A stretch of DNA of 64,000 bases, from positions 120,299,961-120,363,960 of the forward strand of contig NC_092803.1 in the NCBI RefSeq assembly GCF_040954645.1, given 5' to 3'. The notes below the pieces were generated by a model. It worked only from the letters and a program-made list of their open reading frames with translations. It had not been told where the DNA came from and did not search any database. Source of the stretch: Diabrotica undecimpunctata. Its lineage: Eukaryota; Arthropoda; Insecta; Coleoptera; Chrysomelidae. Position numbers and translations under genes: made by a program. The number at the start of each line of letters is the position of its first letter. The stretch's first letter is position 1. Below, piece by piece: positions 34,801-45,249 of this stretch.

Positions 34801-35620
34801 TTGGCCTTTAATTTTAGGAATTTTTTGACACGAGCATTCACTTCTTTGCATTTACAAAAATTTTCAAGAGAAGGATTTTTTTTGTAGTTTACTAATGCTT
34901 TCTTTCTTTCCGCAACGGATTCATCACATTCCGAATCCCACCACGGAGCGGGAGTACGTTTACATTTAAATGATTTATATTGACAAATTGATTGTTTAGA
35001 AGCTTCATTAATACAGTCAATAAGGAAATTATATTTTTCTTGCGTGTCTGAGTAGGCGTGAGGGTTGTTAGTTAATAAGGTTTCAATTAACTGAGAGTAT
35101 AATGACCAATTGGCTTTTTTAATGTTCCACTTACTGCTGGGATAAATGATATTCGCATCAGTTCCCAAGATATCGATTACAACCCTTATAACGAAGTGAT
35201 TTGATCCCAAAGTATCAGTATCTACAGACCACGAAATTTTATCAAAGAGAGAAGGTGAGCAAAATGTGACATCAATCATGGAATCTGTGTTTCCTGGTCT
35301 CGTTTGGCAAGTTGGTTGTCCATTATTCATTACCACATAATCTAGATTCTGAATTGTCTCCACAATTTGATGACCTGTTTTATCATTTTTAGATGAGCCC
35401 CACAGAGAATTATGTGCGTTCATATCTCCTCCAATGATACAAGGGTGTTTTAATTGAGAAAATAACTTATCCCAATCTTCGGTGTTAGTTTTAGCTTTCG
35501 GACACCTATATACAGAGAGTAAAGTTAAATGACTTTTGTTATAGTTGATTTTAATACAACAAGCAAGCAATTCTTTATTATTATTTTTTTTTAATTTTTA
35601 TGTTTTCAAAGGGAATACCA
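31838..35620 (-). mobile_element. RNase H-type LINE, nearly complete ORF2, poly(A) tail
   Basis: A minus-strand element ends at its 3' side in 28 consecutive A (T run 31838-31865 on the plus strand), unlike the GAT/GAA tails of most other LINEs here. ORF2 runs from about 35617 down to 32123. The N-terminal part of the endonuclease and ORF1 are not seen, so the copy is 5'-truncated near 35.62 kb. No target-site duplication was identified. Confidence 0.85.
32123..35570 (-). pseudogene. LINE ORF2: endonuclease, RT, RNase H, zinc knuckle
   Basis: The first frame (32853-35570, 905 codons) holds most of an APE-like endonuclease (GGDMNAHNSLWGSS near 47; LGSNHFVI). The RT follows: [52 protein letters not shown] and the catalytic QYADDF. 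The start of RNase H is ALYTDASKSPDGTGCAF. The frame then slips at an 8-base T run (plus-strand A run 32936-32943), and the second frame (32123-32977) continues FFIPSEH, YTAEAIAIYEALLY, LSDSLAVLQSIG, WIKAHAGFEHNEYVDLLAKE. It ends with a zinc-knuckle-like CEHCGEESDLDHIFFGC. Seven T would restore one frame. The RNase H domain and endonuclease style place it in the I/R1-like group. Confidence 0.9.
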
Positions 35621-35867
35621 GCACCTAGGCACAAAAGTGTAAAAGTCAAAAGCTCAAAAGCTTCGTAAACAATCATTCGGTTACAATCTTTGCAGTACAC
35701 AAAAGAATACGCGATGCCGTGGGATCTTCGAAATCAGACATAATACTCGTACTTTTGGGCGACAATAAGCACAAACATTCACCAAACTTAATGAGTAGCG
35801 CAAAAATCGATAATTTTTCTTATTTGTCAAAGTGACAATCAATAGAAATAACTATAGTAACATGAAA

Positions 35868-36045
35868 ATTATTTGCGACGTGTGAAAAAAAAATATGTTC
35901 TATTTGGAATAAAAATGACTTTTTGTACCTCGGCTTAATGTCGGACTCACTACGCTCGTCCTTCAAACGTACAGCCTCGCTACAAAAAGTATCATTTTTA
36001 CTTCTAATAAAACAATATACTATTTTTTCATGTTGCCAACTAAGT
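35868..36045. repeat. 178-bp imperfect inverted-repeat element
   Basis: Arms around 35868-35935 and 35972-36045 are inverted copies with mismatches and small gaps: TAAAAATGA(TA)CTTTTTGTA next to CCTCG inside, and GCRACRTG(TG)AAAAAA outside. The loop is about 40 bp and contains GGACTCACTACGCTCG. No coding capacity. It resembles a small MITE or a degraded foldback; no target duplication was found. Confidence 0.6.
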
Positions 36046-36387
36046 AGACACGCTGTAAGTATGTGAGTATATCCCATATTTTGTATTTGTTGGGCTCAAA
36101 ACTGTTTTTCTTTTTTTAAAGGTAGGCAAAAGAAAGGTACTGAATCTTAATATGATGCACTTTATCGACGGAAATGTGCCTAAGATATAAACGAATAAAA
36201 TATAAAAATGGCTAATACTTACAAAATAAATTTTTGTTTGAAAAGTGCATTTTCCTGTCAATTTAATGACATTGATTAGAAACAAAATGTTTAAAGTGCT
36301 TCAGAAACTATTTTCTTGTAGCATTTCTGTTATCTGCTGTACCTAGTTCTTTTGAAAATTATTGTAGTCCAGTCGTCAGAGAGTTAA

Positions 36388-36800
36388 CCCCTAAAAATCA
36401 TACGAACGAGCTGAATTTTGACAAAAAAAATTAATTTTGGGACTCCAAAAAGATGCAAAAAAGTTTACCACTTTTACCCCTGGGCTTACCCCTAAAATGC
36501 CCCTCGTAGGGGGGCAAAAACGCAAAAAAACCGATTTACCAAGAATCTGTACACCGTAGAAAAAAATATTTCAAATAAAAAATATAGCTGAGATAATTCT
36601 AAACAAAATAAATGTTTATTAGCACTCTTTGTGTAGAATGAACCGTTCTTTCGGAAACAACGCATCAAACAATGTTGACCATCATTTTGAATGTTAGTCA
36701 CGTGCGCGAAATCAATGTTCAATAAAATTTGTATAAGCTTGACGGTAAAAATTCGATATCTTTTGATCCAAGTGTCTTATCGACAAAAATCAAGATGCGT
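36388..36800 (+). repeat. Half copy (one arm) of the 43.1-kb foldback repeat
   Basis: The block begins CCTAAAAATCATACGAACGA and ends AAAAATCAAGATG. It matches 43140-43555 along its length, with landmarks GTTTACCACTTTTACCCC, CGATTTAC, CTGTAC.CC.TAGAAAAAAAT, ATGAACCGTT, GCGAAATCAATGTTCAATAA and GGTAAAAATTCGATAT. Only the outer 400 bp or so of the arm is present. No ORF is shared between copies, so this is a non-coding repeat family. Confidence 0.85.
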
Positions 36801-36893
36801 TTTAAAAGTAAAGGTTTTAGAGGAAAGAAGCTAGAGACAGAAGGAGATGGAAAAGAATTACTAAGCTATAAGCCTGAAACGGCCTGCTACTAG

Positions 36894-36897
<4 letters not shown>

Positions 36898-36964
<67 letters not shown>
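36898..36964. repeat. (TA)n microsatellite, 67 bp
   Basis: An uninterrupted TA dinucleotide run of 67 bases, directly after CTACTAGCTTT. Confidence 0.95.
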
Positions 36965-36967
<3 letters not shown>

Positions 36968-37998
36968 GGTATTTTCTTTTTTACTAGATGTAAAACATTG
37001 ATATGCTCATAATGCTTTCCTATCTCGTTCATCCTACATTTTAAATTGATGTTAATCCAAATAATTATTGATCGTAAAAAGTTTAAGCAAACCGAAAGCT
37101 AACAAGACTAACTAAACTTGTCTGAACTGCGTTCTCATTGTAAAATTCTTCATGCTGAATGTTACAATAATTATTATATCCATTCCGTAAAACATAATTC
37201 TCACAAATACAAAAAATTCTGTTTACACATAAACAAATTAAGAAACTAACAATTACTTAAAAACAATGTATTCAATGATTCAAACGCTAACAAAAATAAT
37301 CAAATTTATTTGCAAAATTTTGATAAGCAAATCACAATTCCTGTTTATTTAAATATTTCTTTTTTTCCCTTTCCCGTCAATATTCCAGCGGATTCGATGA
37401 AAATTCGATGACAGTCCACTGTACCTACCCCTAAAATAATTGACAAACTGGTAACATCATAATGATGAATTTTTCTAGTAATTTAATATTATTACTTAGT
37501 TTAAACATACTTCGTCTTTTGGTTCCAAACCTTTCTCCCAAATTGCTGACAGTGTGTTAGACTAAATGGTGTTATATCAAAAAATCTTCATGCAGACTGT
37601 GGTGTACCACAAGAGTCCCACTATGGGAATTATTTACTTATACTGTGCGCAGATAATGTAAACATAATATAGACCAATAAATAACAAAACTGATAGCTTG
37701 TTTAAACACACTTAACTTAAATAAATTTGTTAAGGTGTTTTTCACATCGAGATAACCCTCTAGACTTTGTATGTATGTGAACTCAATACTGGTATACTTA
37801 CAAGTATATAAGCAAAAAGAGTTAATTTTAAACCTGCGTATAGTCATGGACTCTCGGTTGAAATTTAATAAAACATATCTGACAAATTATCAATAGAGCC
37901 ACAACTCGGATTCATTATGCCCTGCTGTAGAAAATTATTATTTAGATCCTTGTCATTGTTATATTATACACTGGTAACAGATCTTTAAACTACGCTCT
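36965..37998. other. A+T-rich region, no gene
   Basis: About 1 kb with only short frames. Nothing recognised on either strand. Confidence 0.4.
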
Positions 37999-37999
37999 A

Positions 38000-38645
38000 A
38001 ATCATCATCATCATCATTCTGGCTTTATAACCTCGCATGATTCCTAGCCTCCTCAAGAATTTCTCTCCAGTCGTCCCTATCCATTGCCTTCCTCCGCCAA
38101 GCACGTATTGTGCACGTATGTCTTCTTTCTGGGTCTTCCTCTTCTTCTCTGACGAATTGGTCTATTAAGGATCGTTTTTCTAGCTGGGTCATTTTGTTCC
38201 ATCCGCATTACGTGCCCTATCAACTTCAGATGTCCTATTTTAATATATTTTCCGCTCCATAGATTCGCCTTAGTGCTTTTCTTTCGAAACATCCTAACAT
38301 GTTTTCATTAATTTTTGTTAGAGTCCAGGTCTCTAAACCATATGTTAGGACTGGGCATATTATTGTTTAGTATTGTTTTTAGCATTGCTTTCAGTGCTAA
38401 AGAGCGGTCCAAGGTATATCAATTCGTTCACTGCTTCAATGACGTCGTTTTCTATAACAAGTGGCCGTAGGATTTGTGTTTGCGTGCTTATTTTCATATA
38501 CTTCGTTTTGTTGGCGTTTAATATTAAACCAAACCCATTTTTGTAGTCGATTCTTTTAGTGCTACATTGCCTCTCGTAGAGCATTTTCTGTTTTCCCAAC
38601 AATATAGATATCATCAGCATAGGCGCAAGGATTTGCACCGATTTG
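38000..38645 (-). pseudogene. LINE RT C-terminal relic with GATGAT tail
   Basis: Minus-strand reading: IGANPCAYADDIYIVGKTEN (catalytic YADD, 38.6 kb), LILNANKTKYMKISTQTQ, NELIYLGPLF, then a frame change and IGHLKLIGHVMRMEQNDPAR, RRRGRPRKK. The left end on the plus strand is ATCATCATCATCATT, the simple tail of the element. The 5' part is missing. Confidence 0.8.
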
Positions 38646-39069
38646 GTATAATGATTTGTATGATTTATGATATACGTATTACTTTTTTCTAAGCAAAAAA
38701 TTTAAAAGATGTTAAATATTATGTTTATATGATCACACAATTGATTGTATTGTAAACTACATTTTTAACTAACGTTTAACGTTTCGATTTCCACTTTAGA
38801 AGTCGTTAAAAAAAGATTAGTTTAAAAATTCTGCCAAAATGTATAACTAACAAGTTATGTTTTGCAAAATTAATGGTTGACTTTCTTGGCCTCCATCTTA
38901 TAGGCAATACCCTGTCTTTGGTAGAAAAAAATCTAAGGGTGGTGTTTTTACCGTCAGAATATCAAATTCTGACTGTTTTGTTTGTGTAATGTGTGTTTAC
39001 ATAGATACTATGTTTGTGTATTGTGTGTTGCGTATGTATTGCGTATAATGGCAGATGATATATCTGCGA

Positions 39070-39650
39070 CTTTCTTTAAACCGCTATTGTTGGTATTTGC
39101 AACCAAAGCCTGCTACATTCTGCTGATGGATATGCTATATATTTTTCTTCATGAATTAGGATAAAAGCTGTTTCTTTGACTTTTCTCTTTTCCATGTCTG
39201 TTTCTTTCATGATTATTGATGCATTTCTCCATTGTATTCTGTGCTCCTTATCACAGGCGTGTTTGCATATCTGAGATATGTCGAAGTCTGTGTTCTTGAT
39301 GTATGTTTCATGCTCATTTCTCCTGACACTTAGTGGTCTTGCGGTTTCTCCCACATAGAAATTGTTGCATTCACAGGGTATTTTATAGAGGCAGTTCTTT
39401 GATATTTCTTGTGTTGTTGGGTTTGGTTTTGTACAGGATAGATCTCAGTGTGTTGTATGTTTTGAATGTTGGTTTTGAATGACACTAGGAACTCATTTTT
39501 TGTCAAAACCTTTGGTGTGTTTTTTGGCATTTTTATTAAAGCAGGTATGTAAGTGGTTATTGCATCTCTTCGTCTGAGTTGGTTTTCTGTAAACTTTGGT
39601 TGCATATATGGTGGAGATATGTAGATTATGTATTCACCATTTGGCCTCAC
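39070..39650 (-). pseudogene. Penelope-like element, C-terminal GIY-YIG region
   Basis: The frame 39076-39354 reads FYVGETARPLSVRRNEHE, then ICKHACDKEHRIQW and SIIMKETDMEKRKVKETAFI. This is the GIY-YIG endonuclease layout of Penelope-like retroelements (YxGET..L..R..EH, then ..KE.RK..E...I). Upstream frames add MPKNTPKVLTKNEF and a CxC-type approach to the domain (KIPCECNNFYVG). The RT domain is absent, and a frameshift lies near 39.35 kb. The 40-bp motif at 38772-38815 beyond its 3' side may be part of the same element. Confidence 0.75.
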
Positions 39651-39654
39651 AGAC

Positions 39655-40555
39655 CAGAAGACACAAACAATAAAGAAGAACTAATTAAATTCACCATGGA
39701 AAAAGAGAACAACAATAATTACTTGTAAAATGAACGTCGCATGTAATTACTGAAGAGATAATAATTAATTTAAATGATTCCAACAAGGACGATAATGGAT
39801 CTTAATATAAAAGTGAATAACATAATATAACATTATGATAGGATGTACTCATCAATGATTCCTATGTTTCCAATGTTTATCTACTATTTATAAGTTATTT
39901 GAGTAATAATACTAAAAATAATAATGGTTTTAAAATTAAAACAATTTTTACCAATGAGAAATAATATTGTAATACGTGCTCAAATAAACGAAAATGTTGC
40001 CAGATATAATTTAATATATATATTTTTAATACATTGTTTCTATTTTGTACTAACCTTCAACAATTTAATCTATTGTAAATCATAAGTATTTTTTGGAACG
40101 CCACTGCTTCGTTATGTTAGGCTTTGCTGTTTCGAGAAATTCTCGCCACTGCATTTGAAACTAGCTATACTAGATGTTGTTGTGTCTAGAAGTTAGCTTA
40201 AAAGTATATTAATGTTGTTTTTTTTGAAAAGACAAACAATGGTATTAATTAATTATTTTCATTTAATTGTTTAACTTTTCAAAAGAGCAACAATATTATA
40301 CTTTATATACTTAGTTTTGATATATAAGCATATAAAACTTTACAAGCATGTGTCATCAGTTGGTATCTTGCCATAACTTTTGGTTACTTATAGGTATATT
40401 GTATATGTAATATTTTCAGCCATTGTTTTTATTTGTACCGGGCGGTCTTAGGCAAACTGACCCAAAAATAGTAAATTCTAAATAATATTGGAAACCACTA
40501 ATATGGAATTTGAGAAAAAAACTGCAATAAATAGTTCCGAGTAGAGATTCAAGGA
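39655..40555. other. A+T-rich region, no gene
   Basis: About 0.9 kb without recognised coding or structural signals. Confidence 0.4.
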
Positions 40556-40559
40556 GAGA

Positions 40560-41780
40560 TCATCATTATCCAGCAGCTTCTTCCCTCCACTGCCGGGCAT
40601 AAGCCTTCTCCATACGCCTCCAGGAAATACTTGTTTGCGCAATTGGCATCCAGTTATGCTCTCTTCTCAGTATGTCGTTTATCGATTAGACCGACAGTCT
40701 TCCCTGGCTTCTCTTATCTTCACGAGGTCTCTATCCCAACAATCTCTTATTCCATATACCTATCATTGTTGAACCATGCTACATATCTTGCAAATCTTCA
40801 TTGTAGCCTTGATATTTTTTCTATGATGTCTTATATTCCCGTTCTTCTGCGAATCTCTTCGTTGTTAACGCAGTCTGTAAGTTTAATTTCTAATATTGAT
40901 ATTTCTTTGACATTAAATCATCTGCAATAAGGACAATATTTTTGGCAAATCGAAGGTTGTTTAGCATTTTCCGTCGATATTTACCCGGTCTTGTAGCAAT
41001 TAAGTTTTCTGAAACCATAATACAGAACTTCTGTGAAGAGCTTGTGTGGCATCGTGTCTTCTTGTCTAACACCTCTATCCAACGGGAAGTCGTTAGTTAT
41101 TTGATGGAGTTGCACACTTACTGTTGATTTTTGTGGAGGTTATAAATTAAGCGGCTGTATGTGTAATTCACATGACACTGGGTTAGAGCCCTGATTATTC
41201 AGTTTGATTCTAGCGAAAGTCTTTAAAAGTAAACAAAAACGTACTAGTGGACGATTGTATTCTATATTGTTCTCTATTAAGGTTTTTAGCCATATTAGAT
41301 GATCATTGGTACCGAAACCTGGGCGAAAACCGGCTTGTTCTATTAGTTGATATTCAGTTTAGTTTATTTTCTATTCTACAGATGACTATTTTGGTAAAAA
41401 GTGTATACGAATGGAACATGGAAGAGGAGACTTGTAGGTCTATAGTCTATAGTCATAAGTTAAATAGACTTTAAATTTTTTCGTGGAGAACTTCTCCTCC
41501 AACTTTAGCATAAGCCTTCAACAATAGCCTCCATTATTATACCATCTTCTTCGGATGCTTTCACATTTTTCATTTTTTTGAGCGCATGTTTTATTTCGTC
41601 CTTAGTAATCACTGGTATGTCCTCTAAGCCCTGGTTAACTATTCCCAATTATTAGGATTTGCTTTGTATTTTTTATTGACTTTTATAAAGTTTTCGGTAG
41701 AATTCTCAGACTGTTGTAAGAATTTATTTCTGTTAGATGTTGTTTCACCTTTTCTGTTTTTCTGCTTTATAATTTCTCTA
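40560..41780 (-). pseudogene. Decayed LINE RT (RTE-like)
   Basis: Minus-strand fragments include EDIPVITKDEIKHALKKMKN (start of RT, about 41.6 kb), RRKMLNNLRFAKNIVLIADD (motif C region with the catalytic FADD changed to FAKN, about 40.95 kb), and a 3' end with the CACTGCCGGGCATAAGCC-type tail and ATCATCATTAT on the plus strand. Many stops and frameshifts make this one of the older copies. Confidence 0.7.
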
Positions 41781-41784
41781 AGGA

Positions 41785-43085
41785 TAGATATCATAAAGAA
41801 AATTATCAAGACGAGTCACTGATTAAAGTAATAGAAATTCTTTTTATTTCAAATGCTTTCATATCGAATATGGGCTACAATTTCGGCAAATCTTTTCTAA
41901 TTTGGGGTTTCCGTAATAAAGCGTTTGAACCCAAATCTACCAATCTCGGAATTCCTTTTGCCAGGAGCACTCTCTGCGCCCTAGCCCCGTTGCCTACCTT
42001 CGTTATTACACTCTGATATCAACTGTATATCTATTAAGTCGTATTGCATGACTAATTATATGCCGTTTTCCGTATTTGTATGATTTTAACCAGCTCATGT
42101 TCTCTGCTCTTTTGGTACATAGCTTCTATGCTGGTGGTATGGGTAGTTCAAGGTATTCGTAACATTCATCAAATCGCCCCCATTTAATAAACAATGCTTT
42201 GTAAATATTTGTTGTAATGCAACCAAAAAAGAGTTGATCTGATTGGGATTTAATGAAAGAAGAACAAATTAAAAACACGTTAAAGAAAAACATGAATATG
42301 ACTTAAAGAGGAAAGAAGAATATTTAATTTCAAAATAGTAAAATTATACAAGAAGAGGCAAACGTGAGAAATACTGCAACTTATTTGAATAAAGTGACTC
42401 TGCACATATCACCTGATTATCAGGCTTCTAACGGTTTTTATAGATTTCCCAGAGACTCCCTTATCTTGTACATTTGTATATTAGCATTTTTATTTTACTG
42501 TTTAATAAACATCTTTCTAACAATAAAAACCCAAAAACTAAACACAGTTTATATTACTGAAACAATATAAAGTTTACACAAGTTTATAAATTTGCGGTTA
42601 AATACATATTCAATAAATGATCACACCTGTAGGATTTCCACGAAAACTCTTATGCCATCGACATGTGTATATGATTTATTGGCTTTTCCGTTATTACTTC
42701 CAAATGATAGATATTAGTGTATCGTTAGTAAACTATAAAAACTTAACAGCTATTAGTTCTTTTTCTTCAATCTACTTCCATTGTTTCTGGTTACTTTGCT
42801 ATTTCCTCCACACTGCACTTTTTACTTTTTATTTAACTTATACATAAAAGTAACTCTTTCCTTAGGCCTTCTTCATTTTTTTATTTTGTATACACTTCAA
42901 AACAATCTTTATATTAATACTTACATTGGTTAAGCTATAACCCTAGTAAGCTTTTATTAAGTTTCGGGCTAACTATCTATCTGTCTATTTGCCATGGACT
43001 TTGATAGAAAAATTCGTCTGAGAGGGTTGTTCTGTTGTGATCGTACTGGATGTCCTGCACATTTGAGTCTACTTTTTTTATGAGA
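41785..43085. other. A+T-rich region with a possible LINE scrap at its end
   Basis: No gene is supported. The last 110 bp (42975-43085, minus strand) read RLKCAGHPVRSQQNNPLRRI, then FLSK, resembling the RWAGHVxRM C-terminal block of insect LINEs. It is too short to place. Confidence 0.35.
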
Positions 43086-43139
43086 TACACCACGTCTTTT
43101 CCGCCTAATATCTGTTGATACTACGAAAATGCCACTGAA

Positions 43140-44540
43140 CCTCTAAAAAGCATACGAACAAGCTGAATTTTGCCAAGAATATCAATTTTAGGACGCCAAA
43201 AAAGTTGCAAAACGTTTACCACTTTTACCCCCGTGGCTTTCCCCTAAAACCCCCTCGGAGAGAGGGAAAACGGAAAAAAATCGATTTACTAAAAATCTGT
43301 ACGCCATAGAAAAAAATGTTTTAAATAAAATATGTAGCTAAGTTAATTTTTAACAAACATAAGCATTTTTTTCACAGCTCATAAATAAAATGAACCGTTT
43401 TCTCAGAAACAAGGCTTGAAGCGATCGGTGATTTTGAATGTCAGTTACGGGAGCGAAATCAATGTTCAATAAAGATTGTATCAGCTCGACGGTAAAAATT
43501 CGATATTTTTTGATCCTAGTGTCCTATCGATAAAAATCAAGATGAGTTTTTTTGCAATATGTGTGTATTGCATTGCGTATGCAATTTTTATATTATGCCG
43601 CAAATAAACTCAGTTTTTATAAATATGTTAAATAAATAACCGTGGCGCAATTTTTGCCATTTTCTATGATTCTCATGAGATCAATACAATTAATCTAATA
43701 CAAAACCTATAACATGAAATTTTAGTTTTGCAACAAATGCGAGTCATTTGAAATATGAATAAAAAAACGCTGAATTTAAACTTTTCCATTACAAACGATC
43801 TAAAATATTTAAAACCGCTGTTTTTCAATTACACGAGTACGTTTTTCAAAAGTACCTAACGTCTGCTAGAAAGTATACTCAAATCGTCTTCTTAGATGTA
43901 TTCCCAGTGACGTGCGATCGTTTGAAATGTAAAAGTTTAAATTCTGTGTTTTATAGTCATATTTTAAATGCCACATATTTGTTGTTACAACTCAGAATTG
44001 AAGTTTCGTGTTATAGTTTTTGAAGATTGTTCTCTAAGAATGGAAATTTTACTACGACCGGTCAATGAAAGTGATAAATTTCATTGATCTCACGAGAATC
44101 GTAAAAAATGGCAAAAATCGCGTAACGTTTATTGATTGAACATATTTATAGACACTAACTCTATTTGCAGCAAAATACAAAAATTGTAATCAATCAAACA
44201 ATACTTACATCAAAAGATATCGAACTTATACTGTCGAGTTAATACAAATTTTATTTAACATTGATTTTGCGCACGCAACTGATAATCAAAATCGCCGGTC
44301 CCTTCAAGCTTTGTTTCTGAGAGAATGGTTTATTTTACACAAAAGTGCCAATAAATATTTTTATTCAAAATTATCTCAGCTACATTTTTTATTTAAAACA
44401 TTTTTTTCTATGGCGTAAGTACACATTCTTGGTAAATCGATTTTTTTGCGCTTTTACCCCCTACGATGGGGGTTTTAGGAGGAAGCCCCAGGGGAAAAGT
44501 GGTAAACTTTTTGCATCTTTTTTAAGGTCCCAAAGCAAAA
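43140..44540. mobile_element. 1.4-kb foldback element with ~650-bp inverted arms
   Basis: The left arm (about 43140-43800) and right arm (about 43925-44540) are inverted, diverged copies over almost their whole length. Paired landmarks are GTTTACCACTTTTACCCC (left) with its complement near 44.50 kb, CTGTACGCCATAGAAAAAA with TTTTTTCTATGGCGTAAG, GCAATTTTTGCCATTTT with AAAATGGCAAAAATCGC, and ATTCTCATGAGATCAAT with ATTGATCTCACGAGAAT. The unpaired centre is about 120 bp, and the right arm lacks about 40 bp at its tip. No ORF is conserved between arms. A single arm also occurs at 36388-36800. Confidence 0.85.
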
Positions 44541-44960
44541 GGTTTTTATCTATTTTGGAGATGGTCCATGTCTTGGATCTGTATGTCAGCGCTGGTAAAA
44601 TTTCTAGAGATTATTTTGTTGTTATGCTTTGTTTTCTGGTTTAGTTTCTACTTTTAATTTGTCTACTTAGCCCAAATTACTGATTTTCCTCTTTTATTTC
44701 TTTTTTTATGGAGTTCTTATTGGTCATAAGTCTAAATACTTGAATTTGTTAACTGTCTCAAAACGACTGTTGTCGTCGGTAAAGTTGTGATCAGTATTTC
44801 TTTTTATATTGTTGGGTTCTAAATCTATCATTTCTCTTTTTTTCCTATTTATTTAGGCAGCTCATCCAGATCATCTGCGTAGGCCATAATTTGCTAGGAT
44901 TTATTAAATATAGTTCGCTTGTTGTTTAATTTGGTTTTCTACAACATAATCTTAAAAAGA
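44541..44960 (-). pseudogene. LINE RT palm/thumb fragment
   Basis: Minus-strand pieces: QIMAYADDLDELPK (catalytic YADD, 44.88 kb), SRFETVNKFKYLDL, then ALTYRSKTWTISKIDK-like sequence next to the foldback element. It is the same general LINE type as the relic at 48.48-50.38 kb (shared GATGGTCCATGT word on the plus strand). Truncated at both ends. Confidence 0.7.
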
Positions 44961-45249
44961 ATAAACACCAATAAAACCCTAACGCTTTTCGATATAACGT
45001 TTTAAACGTTTGTGACGTTCGCCATTTCTTAGATTGCAGAAAATTTTATACATTGTTACCAGGCTTATTCTAACACTATGGTGTGGTCGGGTATAGAAGG
45101 GTGATTACCTTTAATACCAGTTTTACAAATGTTAATCTATCATATTTTATATTTCACAGGGAATACAGTGGTTTTTCTTCTTTTTATATTTATTTTTTAA
45201 CTCGGAACTATGCGCCTTTCCATCAAACTCTAGTAGCATTATTAATTCG

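Noticed and set aside
44345..44644. 99-codon plus-strand frame at the foldback/LINE boundary
   Set aside because: It crosses from the foldback arm into an antisense LINE fragment and is not conserved in the other arm copies.
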